Assembly: GCF_014203095.1 (NCBI RefSeq)
Contig: NZ_JACHIG010000001.1
Location: 992,001-1,056,000, forward strand
Reading direction: 5' to 3'
Length of the DNA: 64,000 nt
Source: Prosthecobacter vanneervenii
Lineage (GTDB): Bacteria; Verrucomicrobiota; Verrucomicrobiia; Verrucomicrobiales; Verrucomicrobiaceae
Shown here: piece by piece, positions 54,905-62,139 of the stretch
How the letters are laid out: each line of letters opens with the position of its first letter
Numbering within the stretch: the first letter of the stretch is position 1
The notes under the pieces: model-generated
Seen by the model: the letters and a program-made list of their open reading frames with translations, nothing else
Told to the model about the DNA's origin: nothing
The model's database searches: none
Position numbers and translations under genes: made by a program

Positions 54905-57850
54905 TCACACCATCATGCCCGACTGCATGGCTTTGGAGACGAGCTGGCTCTGGCTGGTGGGAGAGCGATTGTCATCGCCACCCCATTCGACACCCCAGTC
55001 TTTGCGCAGCTCGGTCATGCGATTATCAAAGAGGGCCTGCTGCTCATCGGAGAGATCATCGCTTTTCACCACATCCCGCACGAGGTCATCCTGCTTGATG
55101 AGATTGACAAAGGTCTGCACGATTTTCTGCGACTGGGTGAACAGCGTGGAGGCACGGCTGAGCTGGTCGTTTTGCACTTGAATGGCCTTGTTCAAATTGG
55201 CCTGCAGCTGCTTCATCAGTTCAGGGTCAGTGAAAAAGTTACCTGAGATTGTGCTGATGCTCTGAGTGTTGACTTGGAAACTGATTCCACCGGAGCCAGA
55301 AGGCAGGACTTTCTGCTCACGCGGAGCACCGGGGTTCATGCTTTCCAGTGAAAGCAGCGCCAGTAGCAAGCTTTGCAGTCCCAGACGCAGCTCCGCAGGG
55401 CTAGGTGATGTGCTCCCCTGCGTGCTTGTGCTTTGTGATCCGCCCGCCGAACCGAGCGCGGCCGCCCCTGCGAGTACCAGCCGGAGCTGCTCCGCCACAC
55501 GTGAGAGCTGTGCGAGCTCACCTGTGGGCTGGCTGGTGATGTTGCCGCCGGAGTTCGTCTCTGTTCCTGAAAGAATGGCACGAAGCTGCCTGGCCACAGC
55601 CGTCAAATCCGGGAGTGATGCCGTGCCACCCTCCGTCTGCGATGGCAGTGTTTTGAGGGCGGAGCCGAGTTCTGACAAAGCCCCCAGAAAAGCAACCATG
55701 CCAGTTGTCGATGGCGGGATGCTCTGGGATGGACTTGTTTCGGAAGAAGCACTTAAGCCCAGAAGTGATGAAAGCGATTTCAGCAGATCCTCCTGCCCGG
55801 CTTGAGATTGAAGCGCCTGCAAATCCAGCACTCCTGCGTCAGCGAGCACGGTCAGAAAAACCTGCATCCCAGCAGACAATTCGGGGACTGAAAGATTGAC
55901 ACTTGATCCAGGATCCAGTTGCACGGCCAACGAAGCCAGCGCCGTGGCGAGTTGATCAAGGCCAGGAATGAAGTCCGAAGTCTGACCCGTGGTTGATGTT
56001 ACGTCACCTATGACCGACGATGACTCGGGTGTGCTGCCCTGCGTCTGTGTCTGTGGCGGCAGATCCAGAATGTTCAAATTGCCACCGCCGAGAAGGCCGG
56101 AGAGCAAACGGCTGGCGCGGCGCAGGCTGTCTCCCAAGCCATCTGTTTGAGTGGACGACTTAGTGCCGGTCTGACTTGAGACGTCACTCGTTGTGCCGGT
56201 GCCAGGAGGGGTGACCACCGAAGGTGTCACGTTCTTCAAGCCCCCCTGCTGCGTGACTTCAGTCAGCTGACTCAGCACCCGCTCCGCGCTGGCTTCGATG
56301 CCGCCCGGCAAAGGCGAGGGCGGGGTTTCACCCGTGCCTTGGAGGAGTTGCAAGGCGGCCACCAGCCGCCTCTCAATGTTCTTCAAAGCTGCACTGGTTT
56401 CGGCGTTTTCCGAGCTGCGGGCGTCGCTGCGATTGCTGGCTTCACGGCGCAGGGTGTCGAGCATTTCATTGAGCTCCTCCAGCGCCTGATTGGCCTTCAC
56501 CACATTTTGCATGGCAGTCTCATAGGCCGCCTGCATCTGCTCCAGATAGCTGGTAATGTACGCAGCCACTTCGCTCAGCTCCACATTGTTGAGCTTGCCG
56601 TCACCGTCGTAGTCGGTGGGCTTGATGCCGATCTGGCCGAGGAATGTCGTCAGATCGCTGGAAATCGACACATCGGTCGGATCCAGCTTGAGCTTGTTGG
56701 TGATCGCATTTTGCGCGATGACCTCACGCTGGTAAGGGTTGTCTCCCAAGCGGTTGCCATTGTTGCTCCAGGTATTGGCATTGCCATCGAGCTGGATGAT
56801 GTGACCGTCGTTGCTGGTGAGATCCACATCGCGGCCATTGAGCTCGGTGTAAGAGCTGACGCTTGGATAGGAGCCGCCCTGTATGCCGGTGATCGTGAAG
56901 GTGTGGATGCCACGATCCAAAAGAATGCTGGCGGGGGAGCCGGGCGTGAAGGTGACCTTCGTGAGATTGGGCAGCACGAAGGTGGAGGTGTTGTTGAATT
57001 TCCAGCCTTGGCTTCCTCCATTGAGCGTGTCCGTGGTGCCGTCCGGCCGGATCAAAATGCCCGCCCCGCTGGCATCTGTGAGCGTGGTGTAGCCGGAATC
57101 CCCCCAGGTGGCCAGAGAGTAGCCGCCACCGAGATCATGCACCTGCGGCTCCTTGGTGCGAATGATGGCGATGGGCGCAGTGTTGAGAAAATTCAGGACG
57201 TTGGTGGCGTGATTGATCACGTCATTTGCCGAATTGATCACGGCTTGCAGCGCATTCAGCCGCGCAGTCGGTTTTGGGCTCTGTGCATTGAGGGAGTTCC
57301 ACAAACTCTGAGCCTCACCCCGCACTCCATAGGCATTGTTGAGCGCGTTGGAGGTGTGATAGCGGGACATGCCGGGGTCCGCTTGATTGATCAAATACGC
57401 CGTGCCTAGCTCCAGCTCCGCGGCTGTCTGAAGCACACGGTCGGCGTAGCCACGCTCAGCGCTGCCGGCCGTGGTGCCATACACGGCGTTCTGCGCGTTA
57501 TACTTGACGTTTCCGGCAGTGCCATAGTATGGCCAAGCCTGGTTTCTCAGCCCGTTCACCGCTGCATCCTGATGCTGGTTCCGCAGGCTGCTGGAAGCCG
57601 CCTGAAAGGGATCTTTCGCAGCCTCAATGTTTGCCAGCTCAATATCAGAAGACACCTCCTGCAGCCTTGTGATGGCAGCACCGTAGTAGCCCGTATCGTT
57701 CAGCAGTGTCTGCAGCCCCTGCAATCCGCTGGCCGCAGTCTGGCTGACGAGATCACGATGCGCCGTGAAGGAGGCGGAATACGCAAGGTCTGCATCCAGA
57801 GCACCGGCGCGCGCGGCGATGCTGACTTGATCGATTTTGATGATTTCCAT
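54905..57850 (-). CDS. 981-aa EF-hand protein of the T3SS translocon operon, probably secreted
   Basis: A large protein with no Sec signal. Residues 1-230 are helical. About 236-369 is beta-rich (HDLGGGYSLATWGDSGYTTL, GIHTFTITGIQGGSYPS) and looks distantly like DUF1521 of the T3SS effector NopE1. Residues 413-424 (DYDGDGKLNNVE) form a complete canonical EF-hand calcium loop. Residues about 430-500 are coiled coil, about 500-880 are a Ser/Thr/Gln-rich region with hydrophobic helices, and the C-terminus is a long helix (LMKQLQANLNKAIQVQNDQLSRAS). It begins the operon that continues into lcrG, sctA, sycD, sctE and sctB, 25 bp upstream of lcrG. A secreted tip, filament or effector protein is the likely role. 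I know no direct homologue. Confidence 0.7.
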   Translation of the reverse strand: MEIIKIDQVSIAARAGALDADLAYSASFTAHRDLVSQTAASGLQGLQTLLNDTGYYGAAITRLQEVSSDIELANIEAAKDPFQAASSSLRNQHQDAAVNGLRNQAWPYYGTAGNVKYNAQNAVYGTTAGSAERGYADRVLQTAAELELGTAYLINQADPGMSRYHTSNALNNAYGVRGEAQSLWNSLNAQSPKPTARLNALQAVINSANDVINHATNVLNFLNTAPIAIIRTKEPQVHDLGGGYSLATWGDSGYTTLTDASGAGILIRPDGTTDTLNGGSQGWKFNNTSTFVLPNLTKVTFTPGSPASILLDRGIHTFTITGIQGGSYPSVSSYTELNGRDVDLTSNDGHIIQLDGNANTWSNNGNRLGDNPYQREVIAQNAITNKLKLDPTDVSISSDLTTFLGQIGIKPTDYDGDGKLNNVELSEVAAYITSYLEQMQAAYETAMQNVVKANQALEELNEMLDTLRREASNRSDARSSENAETSAALKNIERRLVAALQLLQGTGETPPSPLPGGIEASAERVLSQLTEVTQQGGLKNVTPSVVTPPGTGTTSDVSSQTGTKSSTQTDGLGDSLRRASRLLSGLLGGGNLNILDLPPQTQTQGSTPESSSVIGDVTSTTGQTSDFIPGLDQLATALASLAVQLDPGSSVNLSVPELSAGMQVFLTVLADAGVLDLQALQSQAGQEDLLKSLSSLLGLSASSETSPSQSIPPSTTGMVAFLGALSELGSALKTLPSQTEGGTASLPDLTAVARQLRAILSGTETNSGGNITSQPTGELAQLSRVAEQLRLVLAGAAALGSAGGSQSTSTQGSTSPSPAELRLGLQSLLLALLSLESMNPGAPREQKVLPSGSGGISFQVNTQSISTISGNFFTDPELMKQLQANLNKAIQVQNDQLSRASTLFTQSQKIVQTFVNLIKQDDLVRDVVKSDDLSDEQQALFDNRMTELRKDWGVEWGGDDNRSPTSQSQLVSKAMQSGMMV
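56579..56614 (-). other. EF-hand calcium-binding loop
   Basis: Twelve codons encode D-Y-D-G-D-G-K-L-N-N-V-E. Acidic or amide ligands stand at positions 1, 3, 5, 9 and 12, with Gly at 6 and a hydrophobic residue at 8: a full match to the EF-hand consensus. Helical sequence follows it (LSEVAAYITSYLEQMQ). Confidence 0.85.
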
Positions 57851-57973
57851 GAGCGTGCAAAAAGCGCCCCTCCGGCAATCACGAGAGAGCGCACCCTTTG
57901 CATCCGCGAAAGGCGGCTCCGGATTACAAGAAACTTGCGAAGCAAGTCACTCGGGTGAAAAACTCACCACCAC
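57851..57973. promoter_or_regulatory. Divergent promoter region between the EF-hand gene and the LcrR-like gene
   Basis: This 123-bp gap must hold the promoters of the translocon operon (leftward) and lcrR (rightward). It contains a hairpin ACTTGC-GAA-GCAAGT (57933-57947) and a second short one, GGTGA/TCACC (57954-57968), just before the lcrR start. It also contains GGATTACA at 57921-57928, similar to the inverted-repeat half-site in the other divergent T3SS promoter at 61513. No standard -10/-35 pair is convincing. Confidence 0.5.
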
Positions 57974-58444
57974 ATGGCGCGGCAGTTTAAAGACCCTTTC
58001 ACCGAATGGCTGGCAACGCAGGGCATTGAGGCAGAAGTTTACCAGCCTGGCGGCATCTTTGGCTACCCGCCCATGGGCTGGCAGATCCGGCTGCGCCGCT
58101 CCTCCATCGCCTACGTGGTGCCGCAGGACAAACCGGACACGCTCATCGTGATCATGTTTGAGCGTGAGCAGTCCCGCCGCGGGCTGGGCAGCCCGTTTGC
58201 CGACTTTGTGCGCTTCGTCAGCCTGGTCAAGAACAGCGGCAGCGGCGTCACCCGCATCCGCGGCCGGGTGGAAGCCTCAGAAGACCGCCCGAAAGACAGC
58301 CTGGACAAAGAGCGAATGACAAGATTTTACCACAGCTATCTGGGAGGCACGGACACCCTGGATGGCACGGATGTGGAATGGGTGGTGGGAGAACTGGAGG
58401 GGCTGGAGCTGCCACTGGGGAGCATGGCAGCAAAGCCGGAATGA
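57974..58444 (+). CDS. lcrR: LcrR-like T3SS regulatory protein
   Basis: A 156-aa protein of the LcrR/PcrR type: FTEWLATQGIEAEVYQPGG, a GYPPMGWQIRL strand, EREQSRRGLGSPFADFVRFVSLV and a final MTRFYHSYLGG helix. In Yersinia lcrR lies between lcrD (sctV) and lcrG and affects the calcium control of secretion and LcrG levels. Here it lies near lcrG but on the opposite strand, between the EF-hand gene and the cyclase effector gene. Its stop is 10 bp from the convergent stop of the cyclase gene. Confidence 0.65.
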   Translation: MARQFKDPFTEWLATQGIEAEVYQPGGIFGYPPMGWQIRLRRSSIAYVVPQDKPDTLIVIMFEREQSRRGLGSPFADFVRFVSLVKNSGSGVTRIRGRVEASEDRPKDSLDKERMTRFYHSYLGGTDTLDGTDVEWVVGELEGLELPLGSMAAKPE

Positions 58445-58454
58445 TGGGCCGAGA

Positions 58455-60515
58455 TCAACCTGGGTCTTCAAGGCCAAGCTTGATGGCAGCGCTGCGCATG
58501 TCGAAGCTGAGGGGCTTGCCGTTGAACTTGATTGCGTTTTCCCCCTGCTGTTTCTGGCCGGGATAGAAGGTGGTCTGGGTGGACCGTTCGCCTTCTTTGA
58601 GATAGGAGCGGTTGGTGTAGGTGAGGAAGTCGTCCTGCTTGGCGGCCCACATAAAAGCCTGGGTTTGCTCCCAGCTCTGGGTCATGAAGGTCTCGCCGTT
58701 GGGCATGATGACGAAGACCTTGTCGTCTTTTTCGGAGAACTGGGTGTTGTCCATTTCGGTGCCGTGCTTGATGAGGTCGCCACCGGTGTAGCCGCCTTCG
58801 CCTTTGACGGAGTCGTTGAGCTTGCTGCGTATGTCACGCTGCCACTGGGTGAGGCGCCCCAGCTCTGGATCAAGCTCGCGGCGCTGCTCCTGACCGAGGA
58901 GCTTGGTGCGGGCTTCGTTGACGATGCCGACAAAGCTGTTCTGAGCTTCGCTGCGCTTCTGCACAGCTATTTTCAAGCCCAGGCCGACCATTTCTCTGCG
59001 GATGGATTTGATCTGATCCTGGTCGCCTGATTCCCTGGCTTGAGTCAAGCGCTCCCTGGCGCTGCCGAGCTGGTCTGTGAGTTCCTTCATGCGGGATGAC
59101 ATGGGAGGGGTGTCTGACTTCATCTCGGAAGCGAGTTCTTTTCCGATGAGGGTGCCGTCTCCAACTTTTGGGAGCATGGCAAACATGTCGTAGTCTGCGG
59201 TCAGGGGAATGGGGGCGCTGTCCTTGCCGGATTTACCCCCCATGACCTCCAAGGGGGTCCAGTCCTTCACGGGGTCGCCAGCGAGAGGCGTTCTGCCCTC
59301 GAGGCTTTTGTAGGAGACCGTGAAGCCCTGGTCAGAGGGTTCCAGCTTGAACATGTAGTTTGCGTTGGGCTCAGATATCTCGTTGGGACCTGCGGCGCGG
59401 TTGAGGAAGTACATGGGCCCCTGCCCTGGTGGCGACTGGAGAAGATTTCCGTGCTCGTCGCACGGGCGCATGAGCTGCTTGTCCAGAAGATACTCCAGAC
59501 GATTGGGGCTGAGGCTGAGCTGGGATACCCCCACGCGTTCACTGTCATGCTCGAGCGAGTGCTGGTTGTCTTTGATGCCTTTGTTGACGTCTTCCAGGCT
59601 GTTGTGCTTTTTGCTGAGATTCTGATCTTTGGCGATGTAGCCGGCCATGGGCCCCCAGTCTGAGGACTTGCCGTGGACGTTGAGTCCCTTCGCCGCTGTG
59701 CCTTCCTGAAGGAGTCCGGTGCTCATCTGATTGACGGGCCGGAACATGAGGATGGCATTGGTTTCCTTGGCAACGGATTTGAATTTTTCCACGTGTTCGG
59801 GAACCAAGCCGGAGCCTGTTACTGCCTCCTGGCCAGAGGTCATGCCCTTCCCTTTGAGCTGTTCCAAACGATAATTGAATGGATCCATTTTTCCCTGCTG
59901 CGGCCTGGGTAATGAAACCGTACCTTCCAGGAAGCCATGCTGCGGCACCTGCCCAAGGTCATGCACGCCAGCGGACAGCACTCCGCTCTGCGGCGTCTGG
60001 GCGATATCTTCCACCCCGTAGAAAAGCACGCCGTTCTGGGGTGTCTGGGAGATGTTTTCCTCGCCGTAGTGAAGCACCCCGTTCTGCGGCGTCTGGGAGA
60101 TGTCATCAAATTCGATCTTCTGTCTGCCGCCACCCGAAACCTGCTGGTCAAAATCAAAATCGAGCGTGTCCCGCGGCTGGGGAGGCACATCGAATTCATT
60201 GAGATCGAGTGAATCGAATTCGGTATCAATCTCCTCCATGCCCTGCAGCAGGCTTTCGATCTCGCTTTCGCGGCTTTGCACATTGGGCGCCGTGTTGCTG
60301 TTGCGGCGTTCGGGCGGGGTCTGCACCTCCACATCGCGGGTGCTGAGGGCCCTGCCAAAAGCCAAAAAAGGCTGGGCGATGATGCCACCGAGCTGTTTGA
60401 GCGCCTGCCCTGCGCTGACCAGCATGTCGTGAAGGTGGGAGGCGAGATCGCGGCCAATGTTTTGCAATGTCTGGCCGGCAACTGCCAGCCTGCCTTGAAT
60501 ACCTTGAAGACTCAT
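58455..60515 (-). CDS. ExoY-like nucleotidyl cyclase T3SS effector
   Basis: A 686-aa protein whose residues about 245-640 follow Pseudomonas ExoY closely: NAILMFRPVNQMSTGLLQEG, KGLNVHGKSSDWGPMAGYI, PIPLTADYDMFAMLP and LIKHGTEMDN with DDKVFVIMPNGE. All key residues of this family are present: two ATP-site lysines 7 apart (Lys276, Lys283), the metal-binding Asp441 and Asp443, and His584 with Asn590. ExoY makes cyclic nucleotides after activation by host F-actin; edema factor and CyaA are relatives. Residues 1-130 form an acidic N-terminus with amphipathic helices, probably for secretion and chaperone binding. Residues 139-201 hold four 16-aa repeats. Two CesT-type chaperone genes lie just upstream on the same strand. 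The ATG at 60515 is the only good start. Confidence 0.92.
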   Translation of the reverse strand: MSLQGIQGRLAVAGQTLQNIGRDLASHLHDMLVSAGQALKQLGGIIAQPFLAFGRALSTRDVEVQTPPERRNSNTAPNVQSRESEIESLLQGMEEIDTEFDSLDLNEFDVPPQPRDTLDFDFDQQVSGGGRQKIEFDDISQTPQNGVLHYGEENISQTPQNGVLFYGVEDIAQTPQSGVLSAGVHDLGQVPQHGFLEGTVSLPRPQQGKMDPFNYRLEQLKGKGMTSGQEAVTGSGLVPEHVEKFKSVAKETNAILMFRPVNQMSTGLLQEGTAAKGLNVHGKSSDWGPMAGYIAKDQNLSKKHNSLEDVNKGIKDNQHSLEHDSERVGVSQLSLSPNRLEYLLDKQLMRPCDEHGNLLQSPPGQGPMYFLNRAAGPNEISEPNANYMFKLEPSDQGFTVSYKSLEGRTPLAGDPVKDWTPLEVMGGKSGKDSAPIPLTADYDMFAMLPKVGDGTLIGKELASEMKSDTPPMSSRMKELTDQLGSARERLTQARESGDQDQIKSIRREMVGLGLKIAVQKRSEAQNSFVGIVNEARTKLLGQEQRRELDPELGRLTQWQRDIRSKLNDSVKGEGGYTGGDLIKHGTEMDNTQFSEKDDKVFVIMPNGETFMTQSWEQTQAFMWAAKQDDFLTYTNRSYLKEGERSTQTTFYPGQKQQGENAIKFNGKPLSFDMRSAAIKLGLEDPG
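59913..60101 (-). repeat. Four 48-bp tandem repeats in the cyclase effector gene
   Basis: Four in-frame units of 16 codons encode I-S-Q-T-P-Q-N-G-V-L-x-Y-G-x-E-D-like sequence at residues 139-154, 155-170, 171-186 and 187-201. The first two are nearly identical and the fourth is the most diverged. They sit between the N-terminal secretion region and the cyclase domain. Confidence 0.9.
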
Positions 60516-60559
60516 GGTTGACCTGGGTGAGCGTGTAAAATGAAGGAGTGGTTGCCGGG

Positions 60560-61027
60560 CTAAACGCGGATCATGGTGGCAAGAGAGGCTTCTGAGAGGA
60601 ACTCTTCATCCGAAGCGGAGGCTTCAGAGCGACCGAGGCGCTGACGCCAGAGGGCCGCTGTTTTTGCAAAGGTGGTGAGATGCTCACCGAGGGTGGTGAC
60701 ATTGATCTGCTCCGTGTTGAGAGAGAGCTGCAGCAGGACAGCAACGCCGGCGGCATCCAGGGCCAGCGAGGCATGGCCCGTAGCGCGGCCAAGGTAGTTT
60801 CCCCGCAGCAAGTGGATGTAGAAACGCGCCCGGCGTTCAGCAGGCACGCTTCCGACCACGGCGTGAAGGTGCAGCACGGTGGCGCGCTGAGGATCAGGCT
60901 CCAATGTCACATTGGTTTCATTGTCAAAAAGGAGGCCACAGGAGCCATCCTCGCTCAATTCCACGTTTGTGAGCCCCAGCAGGGAAATGAGTTCGACAAC
61001 CAAGTCACGGGGCGTGCGATAAAGCAT
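60560..61027 (-). CDS. CesT-family T3SS effector chaperone
   Basis: The open frame reaches 61186, but the ATG at 61027 gives a 155-aa CesT-type product starting LYRTPRDLVVELISLLGLTN. It has the family layout: an N-terminal helix, a strand pair with the hallmark ELSEDGSCGLLFDNETNVTLEP, and a C-terminal helix around TLGEHLTTFAKTAALW. Small, acidic CesT proteins bind one effector each in the cytoplasm. It ends 44 bp before the cyclase gene and is the best candidate for its chaperone. Confidence 0.85.
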   Translation of the reverse strand: MLYRTPRDLVVELISLLGLTNVELSEDGSCGLLFDNETNVTLEPDPQRATVLHLHAVVGSVPAERRARFYIHLLRGNYLGRATGHASLALDAAGVAVLLQLSLNTEQINVTTLGEHLTTFAKTAALWRQRLGRSEASASDEEFLSEASLATMIRV

Positions 61028-61065
61028 GGAAAAGAGCGGTGAAGCGAGATTGGGACAGATTAAAA

Positions 61066-61476
61066 TCAGGCTCTCGTGGCGGCGTCTAGAGCGCCACTTG
61101 AGATGCGATCCTCCCAGCCATCCAGGTAATTCACGAATGCCTCCACTTCCTGGGTAAAGCCGGTGAGGTCCAAAGCATCCATCCAAAGCCTGCGCTCAAA
61201 GAGAACCTCTCCTTCGGGACTGAGGGAGAAGAACGCGCCGCCAGTGTGGGTTCCAAGCAGATTTGCCCGGAGCAGTTCGGCCAGTGACTCCTCCGTCTCC
61301 AGTTCCAGCAGCGAAACTGCAGAGCTCAGGTGCAGAGTGCTGCCGTCGGGCAGCAGTTCGAAGTCAACATCGAGGTGCTTGTCAAAAGAGAGCCGGCAGG
61401 TTCCATCTTCGCCGAGGGCGAGGTTTGGATGACCGAGCAGCAGACCGAGTTCTTTGATGGCATCAGGGACGTTCAT
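61066..61476 (-). CDS. CesT-family T3SS effector chaperone
   Basis: The frame is open to 61641, but the ATG at 61476 gives a 136-aa CesT-type product starting NVPDAIKELGLLLGHPNLAL. It contains GEDGTCRLSFDKHLDVDFELL, LRANLLGTHTGGAFFSLSPEGE and a C-terminal helix FTQEVEAFVNYLDGWEDRI. It resembles its two neighbouring chaperones in strand pattern, suggesting duplication. First gene of the leftward chaperone-chaperone-cyclase unit. Confidence 0.83.
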   Translation of the reverse strand: MNVPDAIKELGLLLGHPNLALGEDGTCRLSFDKHLDVDFELLPDGSTLHLSSAVSLLELETEESLAELLRANLLGTHTGGAFFSLSPEGEVLFERRLWMDALDLTGFTQEVEAFVNYLDGWEDRISSGALDAATRA

Positions 61477-61647
61477 AGGAAGCTGCTTCAAACATCCGCG
61501 AAGTGAGGACCCGGCATTACACCCCCGGCTGCTTTTCACTGAAAATCCGCATTTGTGCCGCGGCCTGTAATGCCCTGGCCCTCGGTTGCGGAGTATGAAG
61601 CACCGACCGCTTTCTTTTTTTCTATTAACACCCACTCCCACCTCTCC
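61477..61647. promoter_or_regulatory. Divergent promoter region with a 9-bp inverted repeat
   Basis: This 171-bp gap drives the leftward chaperone/cyclase unit and the rightward chaperone/kinase unit. It contains GGCATTACA (61513-61521) and its exact reverse complement TGTAATGCC (61566-61574), 53 bp centre to centre, about five helical turns. Such spacing fits a dimeric regulator bound at two sites or a loop. A pyrimidine-rich stretch with a run of T (about 61610-61621) lies near the rightward start. Confidence 0.5.
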
Positions 61648-62112
61648 ATGTCATCCGAAGAACTCATCGCCGCGCTGGCCGCCGAACTACAGGCTCCCGA
61701 ACTCACACTGAACGCGCAGGGGGTCTGCCAGTTCATCATCGATGACGGCATGCTTATCAACATCGAGGAATCAAAGCTGGAGCAACGCCTGCACCTGTAC
61801 GCCGAGATTGCCCCGGTGCCTGCCATGGAGCGGGAAAATTTCTATGCGTCGCTGCTCTCGGCCCAGCTCTTCGGCCAGGAAATCGGCGAAGGCTGCTCCT
61901 TCGGCCTGGATGAAAGCTCCTCGTCTATCCTGCTGTGCCGCTCGTTCCGCTGTTCCGGCTTGGAGCCGGAAGAATTCATCGACATGGTCGGAGAGTTCAT
62001 CAACTGGGCGGAGCACTGGCACCTGAAATTGAGCGGCCGTGAAGTGGAGAACACTGAGGAAGAGTCTGTGCTGTCTGCAGAAGCCCCCCAGGAAAGCTAC
62101 ATTCGCGCCTGA
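61648..62112 (+). CDS. CesT-family T3SS effector chaperone (rightward)
   Basis: The frame is open from 61555, but the ATG at 61648 gives a 154-aa acidic CesT-type product starting SSEELIAALAAELQAPEL. It has TLNAQGVCQFIIDDGMLINIE, SLLSAQLFGQEIGEGCSFGLDE and the helix EEFIDMVGEFINWAEHW, closely matching the strand-helix layout of the two minus-strand chaperones. It ends 27 bp before the kinase gene and is the likely chaperone of that effector. Confidence 0.85.
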   Translation: MSSEELIAALAAELQAPELTLNAQGVCQFIIDDGMLINIEESKLEQRLHLYAEIAPVPAMERENFYASLLSAQLFGQEIGEGCSFGLDESSSSILLCRSFRCSGLEPEEFIDMVGEFINWAEHWHLKLSGREVENTEEESVLSAEAPQESYIRA

Positions 62113-62139
62113 TTTGCCCATCCTTCCAATCCTGACGCC

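Noticed and set aside
58362..59030. 222-codon plus-strand frame opposite the cyclase gene
   Set aside because: Antisense of conserved ExoY blocks; no family match.
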